Assembly (NCBI GenBank): GCA_021794095.1
Contig: JAJYRN010000001.1
Coordinates: 124,001 to 188,000 of the forward strand
Origin: Acidobacteriota bacterium
GTDB taxonomy: Bacteria > Acidobacteriota > Holophagae > Holophagales > Holophagaceae
Direction: 5' to 3'
Length of the DNA stretch: 64,000 nucleotides
Positions within the stretch are counted from its first letter, which is position 1. Every line of letters starts with the position of its first letter. The position numbers and the translations under genes are program-made. This document shows positions 16,825-25,287 of the stretch, in pieces. The notes beneath the pieces are model-generated. The model was not told where the DNA came from, searched no databases, and saw only the letters and a program-made list of their open reading frames with translations.

Positions 16825-17622
16825 TCAGGGCTGGAGGGTCCGGGCCCGCCACACGCTGGGGGCCAGGCCCGTGGCCTTCCGGAAGGCCCGGCTGAAATAG
16901 GCCGGGGAGGAGAAGCCGAGGTCCGCGGCGATGGTGCTGACGGGCGCCTCCGTATCCGAAAGGAGTTCACAGGCCCGCTCCAGACGCTGCCGCATGCGGA
17001 ACTCCTGCGGAGCCATGCCCGTCTGCGCCCGGAAGCAGCGGCGGAACCAGGTCTCGCTCACCCCCAGTTCCTCCACCAGGCCAGCCAATCCGTGGGGCTC
17101 CCCCCCGGATTCCGACAGCCGCCGCTGGGCCTCCTGCACAAGGCGCGCCTGGGGGCCCGCGGGGAGACTCCGGGTGGCCAGTTCCAGCCGGGCCAGCAGG
17201 TGGCCCAGGGCCCCGGCCATGAGACGGGAGGCCTCTGGCGGACGGTTGCGCGCCAGTTCCACGAGCCGAGCCACCAGCCCCAGCAGCCCCTCGTCGAACC
17301 CCGGCCGGAGCACCCGTGGCAGCGGCGCGAAGAACCCCGCCTCGAGCCAGCGGTCCATCTGCCAACCCCTGAAATCCACTTGATGCACGCGGCAGCCCCG
17401 CGCTGGATCGGGCAGGAACCGGTGGCCCGCCTCCGAGGCGGCCAGGACAACATCGCCCGCTTCCAGGCGCATCCTGCGGCGGCCACCCGTGGCCAGGGTG
17501 GCGCCGCCCCGCACCACGAACAGGAGGCGCCAACCGGGGACCGGCCCCCCGAGCGGCTGGTCCGAGGAGGCCAGGGCCGACACGTACAAGCCCCAGGCCT
17601 CATCCTGGGAGGAGGGGGCCAT
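16825..17622 (-). CDS. AraC-family transcriptional regulator of the mannoside PTS operon
   Basis: A 265-residue regulator. The N-terminal cupin-like sensing domain has a GGATLATGGRRR turn and GDVVLAASEAGHRFLP. The C-terminal AraC DNA-binding domain (about residues 165-265) has both helix-turn-helix units: LAGLVEELGVSETWFRRCFR, and the second around TIAADLGFSSPAYFSRAFRK with the signature GFSSPAYFSRAFR. The ATG at 17622 begins the conserved N-terminus; a TTG at 17700 would give a 291-residue form. It is divergent from the PTS EIIC gene (17774), so it very likely controls the PTS/mannosidase operon. Confidence 0.92.
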   Translation of the reverse strand: MAPSSQDEAWGLYVSALASSDQPLGGPVPGWRLLFVVRGGATLATGGRRRMRLEAGDVVLAASEAGHRFLPDPARGCRVHQVDFRGWQMDRWLEAGFFAPLPRVLRPGFDEGLLGLVARLVELARNRPPEASRLMAGALGHLLARLELATRSLPAGPQARLVQEAQRRLSESGGEPHGLAGLVEELGVSETWFRRCFRAQTGMAPQEFRMRQRLERACELLSDTEAPVSTIAADLGFSSPAYFSRAFRKATGLAPSVWRARTLQP

Positions 17623-17773
17623 CCTCCAGAGGTTTGGTGGGACTTTGGACAAGGTAGGCTCCAGGGCCACCAGTCTCGAAGCCCGTGCCGAAAAGGTCAA
17701 ATCCCGGCCCGGATCTTCCGGCTGTCCGGGAGGGCCCGGAGCTTCCTATCCTGGCGCATCCCCCGGAGCCGAC

Positions 17774-18805
17774 ATGCGTCAAGCCCTTCTGCGCCTGAAG
17801 CAGTACCTGCTCTCCGGCGTCTCCCATGTCATCCCGTTCGTGGCCTGCGGCGGCATCCTCATCGCCCTGGCCATCGCCCTGGCCCCCATGAAGCCCGGCC
17901 TGGGGCCCGACTTCAGCCAGGCCCCGCACCTGAAGCTGCTCCTCGACATCGGCAGCGCCGCCTTCGCGCTGGTGGTGCCGGTCCTGGCGGGCTATATCGC
18001 CTATGGGATGGCCGACCGCCCTGGCCTCGTGCCCGGCATGGTGGGCGGGTTCGTGGCCAATACCGTGGGCGCGGGCTTCCTCGGCGGCATCGTGGCGGGC
18101 CTCCTGGCGGGCTGGGCCGTGCTGCTCATCCGGAAGCTCCCTGTGCCCCGGATGCTGCGACCCATCATGCCCATCCTCGTCATCCCGGTGCTTGCCTCCC
18201 TGGTCGTGGGCGGATTGATGTACACCCTGCTCGGCGGTCCCATCAAAGACCTCATGGCCTTCCTCGCCCACGGACTGGCCACCCTGGGCCATGGCAACCA
18301 GGTGCTACTCGGCCTGGTGCTGGGCGCCATGATCGCCTTCGACATGGGCGGACCGGTGAACAAGGCCGCGTTCTTTTTCGGGGTTGCGATGATCAAGGAG
18401 GGCAACCTCGCGGTCATGGGCGCCTGCGCGGCCGCCATCTGCATTCCGCCCCTGGGCCTGGGCTTGGCCACGTTGCTGGCGCCCTCGCGGTGGACGGACC
18501 AGGAACGGGAATCCGGGCTCGCGGCCCTGGCCATGGGCTGCATCGGCATTACCGAAGGCGCCATCCCCTTCGCCGCGGCGGACCCCCTGCGCGTGATCCC
18601 CACCATCATGGGCGGCTCCGCCGTGGGGGCGGCCCTCGCCATGCTCGGCGGCGTGGGCGACCACGCGCCCCATGGCGGCCTCATCGTGCTGCCCGTGGTG
18701 GATCACCGGCTCTGGTACCTGCTCTCCATCGCGACCGGCGTGCTCGCGGTCGCCGTGGCCATGAACCTTCAGCGCCGGCGCGCCCCCCGAAAGGAATCCG
18801 CATGA
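17774..18805 (+). CDS. Fructose-family PTS permease, EIIC
   Basis: A 343-residue polytopic membrane protein opening MRQALLRLKQYLLSGVSHV, characteristic of fructose/mannitol-family EIIC (the VSHVIPFVACGGI block). A later conserved segment is IAFDMGGPVNKAAFFFG, and the substrate-site region is GCIGITEGAIPFAAADP. It has about 8-10 hydrophobic helices. It is a free-standing EIIC; EIIB is the next gene with a 4-bp ATGA overlap. Sugar specificity cannot be read directly, but the downstream alpha-mannosidase suggests a mannoside or mannose. Confidence 0.93.
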   Translation: MRQALLRLKQYLLSGVSHVIPFVACGGILIALAIALAPMKPGLGPDFSQAPHLKLLLDIGSAAFALVVPVLAGYIAYGMADRPGLVPGMVGGFVANTVGAGFLGGIVAGLLAGWAVLLIRKLPVPRMLRPIMPILVIPVLASLVVGGLMYTLLGGPIKDLMAFLAHGLATLGHGNQVLLGLVLGAMIAFDMGGPVNKAAFFFGVAMIKEGNLAVMGACAAAICIPPLGLGLATLLAPSRWTDQERESGLAALAMGCIGITEGAIPFAAADPLRVIPTIMGGSAVGAALAMLGGVGDHAPHGGLIVLPVVDHRLWYLLSIATGVLAVAVAMNLQRRRAPRKESA

Positions 18806-19104
18806 AGATCCTCGCCATCACCGCCTGCCCCACGGGCATCGCCCACACCTACATGGCCGCCGAGCAGCTGGAGCGGGTCGGCCAGCAGCTGGGCCACACC
18901 GTGAAGGTGGAGACGCAGGGCGCCATGGGCATCGAGAACCGCCTCACAGAGGCCGACGTGGCGGGTGCCGATGCCCTCATCCTCGCCGCGGACGTGGCCA
19001 TCGAAGGCCGGGACCGCTTCGCGGGCATCGCGAAGGTCGTGGAAGTCCCGGTTCAGCTCGCCATCCGGCATCCCGCCGACGTCTTCGCCCGGCTCGGCGC
19101 CTGA
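18802..19104 (+). CDS. Fructose-family PTS EIIB
   Basis: A 100-residue EIIB-fructose domain protein. The phosphocysteine motif is TACPTGIAHTYMAAEQL, with Cys9 accepting phosphate from EIIA and passing it to the sugar during transport. Further family marks are VKVETQGAMGIENRLT and LAADVAIEGRDRF. The start ATG at 18802 overlaps the EIIC stop (ATGA), and its TGA at 19102-19104 overlaps the next ATG by 1 bp, indicating tight translational coupling across the PTS genes. Confidence 0.95.
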   Translation: MKILAITACPTGIAHTYMAAEQLERVGQQLGHTVKVETQGAMGIENRLTEADVAGADALILAADVAIEGRDRFAGIAKVVEVPVQLAIRHPADVFARLGA

Positions 19105-21575
19105 TGCCCCACCTGGACCTGGCCTTCCCCCTCGCTGGAGGACTGCACGCGCGCCCTGCTGCCGCGCTGCGGGAGCGGGCCCTGGCGCACCGGGCGGAAC
19201 TGTCCTGGACGAACCACCGCACGGGCCGCACGGCCTCGCTTCGGAATGTACTGGACCTGCTGGCCACCGAAACGCGCCTGGAGGATCCCTGCCGCCTCTC
19301 CGCCACCGGACCTGACGCCGAGGCCGCCTGCCGGGATCTCGGGGCCTTCCTGGCGGGCCCCTTCCGCGCCACCGACGCCGTGGAGCCCAGCGCATCGGCC
19401 TGCGCCGGTCCAGGCGTCCCGCGCCTCCTGGCGCGCCTGGGCTGCCCCTGGTGGCCGGCCGTTCCCGTCGCCTCCGGCCTCGGCGAGGGCCCCGTCCGGG
19501 TACTCGCCGATTCCGACGAGAGCCCAGATCGAGGCGTGGCCTCCGGGGATCGTGAGGCGGAGGTCCGGCGGCTCCGGACGGCCCTGGAGCGGCTGGGCGC
19601 CACCCTGGAGGCGGAGGCGGCCCGGGCCGCCCATCCCGCCCAGCGGGCCATCCTCCACGTCCACGGCGCCATGCTGGCCGATGAGGGCTGGACGGCGGCG
19701 ATGGTGCGCGCCATCCGCGAGGCCGGCTTGAGCGCCGGGGCCGCCATTGCCCGGGCCACGGACGCCACCGCCACCGCCCTGGCCGGGGCCGGGGAGGCCC
19801 TGCTGCGCGCCCGGGCCCTGGATCTGCGCGGTCTAGGTCACCGGCTTCGCACCCTGCTGGACGGTCCTCCGGAACCTGCGGCCGGCCTCGAGGCCCCGGG
19901 CGTGCTCGTGGCCGACCTGCTGACACCCACCGCCTTCCTCGCCCTGGACCCCAGCCGCCTGCGGGCCCTGGTGCTGGGCGAGGGGAGTGCCACCTCCCAC
20001 ACCGCCATCCTGGCCCGTTCCTTCGGCATCCCCTGCGTCGCGCTTCCGCCCGCACGCCTCGCCGCGGTGCGGCCGGGCCAGCCCCTCCTGGTGGATGGCC
20101 ATCGGGGGCTCGTGGTGCCCGACCCGCCCCCGGAGCTGTCGGCCTGCCTGCGGGTGGAGCAGCAGGGCCGCGAGACGCGGGCGGCGGCGTGGGCGGCGCT
20201 CGCCCGGCGCCCGGCCGCCACCGCCGATGGGACGCCCGTGAAGATCCTCGCCAACGTGGCCGGCGCGGAGGAGGCTGCCCGGGCCTTCGAGCTGGGCGCC
20301 GACGGGATCGGACTCTTCCGCACCGAGCTGCGCTTCCTGGGCCGGGAAGCCCCACCGACCGAGGACGAGCAGATGGAGGCCTACGCCGCCGTCCTGCGGG
20401 CCGCGGGCGACCGTCCCGTCGTGCTGCGGCTCCTGGATGCCGGGGGCGACAAGCCCCTGCCCTTCCTCCCGCTGCCTCCGGAGGCCAACCCCTTCCTGGG
20501 ACGCCGGGGGGTGCGCTGGTATGCGGGCCACGCGGACCTCATCCGAACCCAGGTGCGGGCCGCCCTCCGCGCCGCCCCGGCGGGGAATCTCCGGTTGATG
20601 GTCCCCCTGGTGACGGACCCCGGAGAGCTGCGCTGGGTGCAGGCGCTCATCCAGGCCTGCGCCACGGGCCTGGGCCGATCGGACCCACTGCCCGGGCTCG
20701 GCATGATGGTGGAGATCCCCGCCACGGCGCTGTGCCTGGAGCCCTTCGCCGACGCCGCCTTCTTCAGCGTCGGCACCAACGACCTGCTGCAGTACCTCTT
20801 TGCCGAGGATCGCGGGGATCCCACCCTGGGCGGCCCCGCCCGGGCCTGGCATCCAGCCACCCTCCGCCTGCTCGGGGCCGTGGCCCACACGGCGCGAGCC
20901 CTGGGGCGGGAGGTCAGCCTCTGCGGCGAGGCCGCGGCCGATCCCCGCCTGCTCCCCCTGTTTCTCGGCCTCGGCTTCACGGCCTTCAGCGCCGCGCCCC
21001 AGGCCATCCCCGCCCTCAAGGCCGCCGTGGCGGGCCTCGATCTGGCCTCCTGCCGCGCGCTTGCCGAAGCGGCACTGCGGACCGGCACCTCCGCGGAGGT
21101 CTCCGCCCTCCTCGACCACCCGGCGCCCCGCGCAGATCTGCCCCTGGCCGCGCCGGACCTGGTGGTCCTGGACGAAGCCTGCGCGACGAAGGAGGAGGCC
21201 ATCCGCCGGCTCGTGGAGCGGCTGGCCTGCACGGGCCGGGCCCCGGATCCGGATGCCCTGGAGGCGGCCGTGTGGGCTCGGGAAGATGCCCATCCCACCG
21301 GCATCGGCTTCGGCGTGGCCGTTCCCCACGGCAGGGCCGCCGGAGCCCGCGGGCTGGCCCTGCTCCGCCTCCAGGACGGCCTCGACTGGGGCACCGGTGA
21401 CGGCGAGGCCGTACGCCTGGTGATCCTGCTTGCTGGCGGCGATGACGAGGCCCACCTCCGCACCTTCGCCGCCCTGGCCCGGCGGCTGATGGATCCCGCC
21501 TTCCGCGCGGGGCTGATGACGGCCCCTTCCGCCGAAGCGCTGATCCGGCTCCTTCCCGACGACCTCACCCGGTGA
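19104..21575 (+). CDS. Multiphosphoryl transfer protein: HPr-EI-EIIA(Fru) fusion
   Basis: An 823-residue fusion. HPr is at about 1-90, with the phospho-His15 motif GLHARPAA. Enzyme I is at about 115-665: phospho-His299 in GSATSHTAILARSFGIPC, the PEP-binding GLFRTELRFL, the SVGTNDLLQY block and Cys607 in LCGEA. A C-terminal EIIA-fructose domain is at about 682-823, with His742 in VAVPHGRA. It therefore takes phosphate from PEP all the way to EIIA, and with EIIB and EIIC makes a complete PTS inside one operon. The domain order HPr-EI-EIIA is one known for some fructose-type fusions. It is coupled by 1-bp overlap to EIIB. Confidence 0.95.
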   Translation: MPHLDLAFPLAGGLHARPAAALRERALAHRAELSWTNHRTGRTASLRNVLDLLATETRLEDPCRLSATGPDAEAACRDLGAFLAGPFRATDAVEPSASACAGPGVPRLLARLGCPWWPAVPVASGLGEGPVRVLADSDESPDRGVASGDREAEVRRLRTALERLGATLEAEAARAAHPAQRAILHVHGAMLADEGWTAAMVRAIREAGLSAGAAIARATDATATALAGAGEALLRARALDLRGLGHRLRTLLDGPPEPAAGLEAPGVLVADLLTPTAFLALDPSRLRALVLGEGSATSHTAILARSFGIPCVALPPARLAAVRPGQPLLVDGHRGLVVPDPPPELSACLRVEQQGRETRAAAWAALARRPAATADGTPVKILANVAGAEEAARAFELGADGIGLFRTELRFLGREAPPTEDEQMEAYAAVLRAAGDRPVVLRLLDAGGDKPLPFLPLPPEANPFLGRRGVRWYAGHADLIRTQVRAALRAAPAGNLRLMVPLVTDPGELRWVQALIQACATGLGRSDPLPGLGMMVEIPATALCLEPFADAAFFSVGTNDLLQYLFAEDRGDPTLGGPARAWHPATLRLLGAVAHTARALGREVSLCGEAAADPRLLPLFLGLGFTAFSAAPQAIPALKAAVAGLDLASCRALAEAALRTGTSAEVSALLDHPAPRADLPLAAPDLVVLDEACATKEEAIRRLVERLACTGRAPDPDALEAAVWAREDAHPTGIGFGVAVPHGRAAGARGLALLRLQDGLDWGTGDGEAVRLVILLAGGDDEAHLRTFAALARRLMDPAFRAGLMTAPSAEALIRLLPDDLTR

Positions 21576-21601
21576 CCCTTCCCCCACCCGCAGGAGTTCC
21601 C

Positions 21602-24600
21602 ATGCGACAAGCCCTCCGAACCGCCGGCCTCACCGCCCTGGCCAGCCTCCTCGCGGCCGGCACGCCTCCACCCGCAGCGCCCCTCGACCTCACCCGCGAC
21701 CGCGCGCTCTTCGTGGTGAACTACTCCCACCTGGATACGGAGTGGCGGTGGTCCTATCCGCTGGTGGTCCGGCGCATGCTGCGCGACACGCTGTACGACA
21801 ACTTCAACCTCATGGAGCAATGGCCGGGCTACGTCTTCAACTGGACGGGCGCCGGGCGCTACCAGCTGTTCCAGGAGTACTACCCGGAGGAGTTCGCGCG
21901 GCTGAAGGGCTATGTGGCGAAGGGGCAGTGGTGGCCCGCCGGCAACGCCTGGGAGGAGTGCGATGTGAACGTCCCCTCCTCCGAATCGCTGTTCCGCCAG
22001 CTCCTCGTGGGGCATGAATTCTTCAAGCACGCCTTCGGCACCGAGAGCTCGGACTTCATGCTGCCCGACTGCTTCGGCTTCCCCGCCTCGCTCCCCTCCA
22101 TCCTCGCCCACGACCGCCTCAAGGGTTTCTCCACCCAGAAGCTCACCTGGGGTTCGGCCGTGGGCATCCCCTTCAACGTGGGCCGCTGGATCGGTCCCGA
22201 TGGCCAATGCATCGTGGCGGCCTTCAATCCCGGCGCCTACGACGCGAAGCTGACCACCCCGCTCACGGGCGAGGCCTGGGTGAAGCGGCTCGATGCCAAC
22301 GGGAAGGCCCTGGGCATCAAGGCCGACATGCTCTACGACGGGACCGGCGACGAGGGGGGCGCTCCCATGCCCGAATCCCTGGCCACCTTGCGGACGGCCC
22401 TCGCGGCGGACGGTCCGGTGAAGGTGATCGCGGGCCGGTCGGACCTCCTGTTCCAGACCCTCACGCCGGCGGAGAAGGCGGCGCTGCCCGCCTACCAGGG
22501 CGACCTGCTCCTGACGCAGCATTCGGCCGGTTCCATCACCTCTGAGGCCTTCATGAAGCGCCTCAACCGCCAGGACGAGCTGCTGGCCGACGCGGCGGAG
22601 AAGGCCAGCGTGGCGGGGGATCTCCTGGGCGGCTGCCCCTATCCCTCGGACACCCTCACGAAGGCCTGGGGCCTGATGCTCCGGAACCAGTTCCACGACA
22701 TCCTGCCGGGGACCAGCCTGCCCAAGGTCTACGAGTACGCCTGGAACGATGGCATCCTGGCCGCCAAGGCCTTCGAGGGGGCCCTCCAGGATGGCGCCGG
22801 CGCCGTGGCCCGGGCCCTGGACACCCGCGTGGACGGCGTGCCCCTCGTGGTGTTCAACCCGCTCGGTGTGGACCGGGACGACCTCGTGGAAGCCCTCGTG
22901 CCCGCGGGCCTTCCCCAGGGCGGGAACCTCGAAGCGGTGGATCCCTCGGGGCGGGCCTGGCCCGTGCAGCGCGTGACGGGCGTGGATGGCCGGCCCCGGC
23001 TGGTCTTCCAGGCCCATGTGCCCTCCGTGGGCTTCGCCGTCTACGGCCTGAGACCAGGGACGGCGGCGGTCCGTTCCACCCTGAAGGTGACCCAGGACTC
23101 CCTGGAGAACGACCGCTACCGCGTCACGCTCGACGCCACCGGCGACCTGGCGGGCCTCTACGACAAGAAGCTCCACCGGGATCTGCTGGCGGGCCCGGCC
23201 CGGCTCGCGTTCCAGCACGAGAAGCCCGCCTACTGGCCGGCCTGGAACATGGACTGGAGCGACCAGAAGCTCCCGCCCGAAGGCTATGTGGCGGGCCCCG
23301 CCACGATCCGCATCCTCGAACAGGGCCCCGTGCGCGTGGCGCTGCAAGTGGCGCGCGAAAGCCGGGGCTCCCGGTTCGTGCAGACCTACCGGCTCAGCGC
23401 CGGCGGCGCGGGCGAACGCCTGGAAGTGGACAACCTCGTGGACTGGAAGTCCTCCGAGGCCGCGCTGAAGGCCACCTTCCCCCTCGCGGCCTCGAACCCT
23501 GAGGCGACCTACACCTGGGATCTGGGCACGATCCAACGGGGCAACAACGATCCGAAAAAATACGAAGTGCCCACCCACGGCTGGGTGGACCTCACGGCCC
23601 CGGACCACAGTTTCGGCGTCACCCTCCTCACCGGGGCGAAGTACGGCAGCGACAAGCCCGATGACCGCACCCTCCGCCTCACCCTGCTCTACACCCCCGG
23701 GGTGCCGAAGGAGTACCGCGAGCAGCGCTGGCAGGACTGGGGCCGGCACGCCTTCACCTACGGTCTCGCCGGGCACGGCGGGGACTGGCGGAAGGGGCAG
23801 GCGCCCTGGCTGGCGTTCCGCCAGGATCAGCCCCTGGTGGCTTTCGCCGCTTCCTCCCACGCCGGGCCCCTGGGCCGCCAGTTCAGCCTCCTGCGCGTAT
23901 CGTCGCCCCAGGTGGCCATCCAGGCCCTGAAGCGGGCCGAAGATGGCGATGGCTACGTGGTGCGGCTGCAGGAACTCGATGGGCGCCCCCTGAAGGACCT
24001 GGAGCTCCAGGCCGCGGGCGGGATCCAGGCCGCCACGGAACGGGATGGGCTCGAGCGGAAGCTCGGGGATCTGTCGCCCCGGAAGGGACGCCTCGACCTC
24101 ACCTTCACGCCCTACCAGGTCCGCACCCTGGGTCTGCACCTGGGGGCCCCGGCCCGCATCCCGGCCCCCGTCGGCACGCCACTGGACCTGCCCTTCGACG
24201 TGGCCGCCTTCAGCCCGAACTCGGACCGCATGGCCGGCAGCCTCGACGGCACCTTCACCAGCCTGCCCGCCGAGATGATGGGCGACACCGTGACCACCGG
24301 CGGCGTGACTTTCCGCATCGGTTGCCGCGCCGTAGGCCAGAAGAACGCGCTGGCGTGCCGCGGGCAGGCGCTGGCTCTGCCGGCCGGCACCACCCGGGTG
24401 CATCTGCTGGTGGCCTCCACCGGCGGCGACCTTCAGGCGCCGTTCCGAGCCGGGACAGCCACCCGCCAGCTCACGGTCCCCAGCTGGGAGGGCTACGTGG
24501 GTTCCTGGGACAACCGCGTCTTCAAGGGGCGCGTGGAGGAGCTGACCTACTCGGTGGACAACGACCTCGAACGGATCGCCCCGGCCTTCCTGCGCCCGGG

Positions 24601-24853
24601 CCGTCCGGCCTGGTGGGCTTCGCACCACCACGCCAAGGGGCAGGATGCCATCTACGAGTACGCCTGCCTCTACGCCGTGGATGTGACGATCCCGGCGGGC
24701 GCCCACACCCTGACCCTGCCCGAGGACCCCCGGGTGAAGGTCTTCGCCGCCACGGCCACCGCCGTGGACAACGATGGCCTGGAACCCCTCCAGCCCCTGC
24801 TGCCGGACCTGCACCGGGACGCGACCTTCCACGCCCGGTACGACAAACCCTGA
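21602..24853 (+). CDS. Exported GH38 alpha-mannosidase
   Basis: A 1083-residue glycoside hydrolase family 38 protein with a likely signal peptide (MRQALRTAGLTALASLLAAGT). The zinc-site HLD (His43, Asp45) lies in YSHLDTEWRW, and the predicted nucleophile Asp156 in LPDCFGFP. LTQHSAGSIT and RNQFHDILPGTS match the later zinc/helix-bundle blocks (His in QFHDI). The C-terminal half is beta-sandwich. The signal peptide suggests action in the periplasm or outside the cell, releasing mannosyl units for the PTS encoded just upstream. E. coli mngA-mngB similarly pairs a fructose-family PTS with a GH38 enzyme for mannosylglycerate. An upstream CAGGAG supports the start. Confidence 0.93.
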   Translation: MRQALRTAGLTALASLLAAGTPPPAAPLDLTRDRALFVVNYSHLDTEWRWSYPLVVRRMLRDTLYDNFNLMEQWPGYVFNWTGAGRYQLFQEYYPEEFARLKGYVAKGQWWPAGNAWEECDVNVPSSESLFRQLLVGHEFFKHAFGTESSDFMLPDCFGFPASLPSILAHDRLKGFSTQKLTWGSAVGIPFNVGRWIGPDGQCIVAAFNPGAYDAKLTTPLTGEAWVKRLDANGKALGIKADMLYDGTGDEGGAPMPESLATLRTALAADGPVKVIAGRSDLLFQTLTPAEKAALPAYQGDLLLTQHSAGSITSEAFMKRLNRQDELLADAAEKASVAGDLLGGCPYPSDTLTKAWGLMLRNQFHDILPGTSLPKVYEYAWNDGILAAKAFEGALQDGAGAVARALDTRVDGVPLVVFNPLGVDRDDLVEALVPAGLPQGGNLEAVDPSGRAWPVQRVTGVDGRPRLVFQAHVPSVGFAVYGLRPGTAAVRSTLKVTQDSLENDRYRVTLDATGDLAGLYDKKLHRDLLAGPARLAFQHEKPAYWPAWNMDWSDQKLPPEGYVAGPATIRILEQGPVRVALQVARESRGSRFVQTYRLSAGGAGERLEVDNLVDWKSSEAALKATFPLAASNPEATYTWDLGTIQRGNNDPKKYEVPTHGWVDLTAPDHSFGVTLLTGAKYGSDKPDDRTLRLTLLYTPGVPKEYREQRWQDWGRHAFTYGLAGHGGDWRKGQAPWLAFRQDQPLVAFAASSHAGPLGRQFSLLRVSSPQVAIQALKRAEDGDGYVVRLQELDGRPLKDLELQAAGGIQAATERDGLERKLGDLSPRKGRLDLTFTPYQVRTLGLHLGAPARIPAPVGTPLDLPFDVAAFSPNSDRMAGSLDGTFTSLPAEMMGDTVTTGGVTFRIGCRAVGQKNALACRGQALALPAGTTRVHLLVASTGGDLQAPFRAGTATRQLTVPSWEGYVGSWDNRVFKGRVEELTYSVDNDLERIAPAFLRPGRPAWWASHHHAKGQDAIYEYACLYAVDVTIPAGAHTLTLPEDPRVKVFAATATAVDNDGLEPLQPLLPDLHRDATFHARYDKP

Positions 24854-24887
24854 GCGCGGCCTGCCCGGGATCCCCCTCCCAGCGCCC

Positions 24888-24912
24888 AAAAAAAGCCGCC
24901 TCGCGGCGGCTT
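24888..24912 (-). terminator. Intrinsic terminator of tRNA-Ser(GCT)
   Basis: On the minus strand AAGCCGCC-GCGA-GGCGGCTT is followed by a run of seven T, a textbook rho-independent terminator 3 bp beyond the tRNA CCA end. It is also just downstream of the mannosidase stop, so it may help end that plus-strand transcript. Confidence 0.9.
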
Positions 24913-24915
24913 CGG

Positions 24916-25008
<93 letters not shown>

Positions 25009-25082
25009 AAGGCCTTCCAGCTTACCTGTGGACCCAAGGCGGCACAAGGCTCTCGGCTCGGGATCCCGTATGATGAACCCAC

Positions 25083-25173
25083 GGAAGGTTGGCCGAGTGG
25101 TTTAAGGCTCTCGTCTTGAAAACGAGCGTGGGTGGCAAGCCCACCGGGGGTTCGAATCCCTCACCTTCCGCCA
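25083..25173 (+). tRNA. tRNA-Ser (anticodon TGA)
   Basis: A 91-nt type II tRNA. The acceptor stem is GGAAGGT/ACCTTCC, with G discriminator and encoded CCA. The anticodon stem-loop CTCGT-CTTGAAA-ACGAG has anticodon TGA, and the long variable arm (GTGGGTGGCAAGCCCACC region) is typical of serine tRNAs. It is divergent from tRNA-Ser(GCT), 74 bp away, so the two share a promoter region. It decodes UCN codons, mainly UCA. Confidence 0.96.
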
Positions 25174-25287
25174 ACACGCGCCCGAAAGCGGCGTGTTCTA
25201 CTGTGGGCTGGTTCCGCCCAAGGCGCCGGTGCGCCATGGCGGTGGCATTCCGGGCGACCCGGGCCCCGGTACACTGGAGCCTGTCCC

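Noticed and set aside
20381-24889. A 1502-codon open frame on the minus strand opposite the PTS fusion and mannosidase genes.
   Set aside because: It runs antisense to clearly recognisable EI, EIIA and GH38 coding sequence and has Gly/Arg/His-rich low-complexity translation; it is a GC-rich shadow frame.
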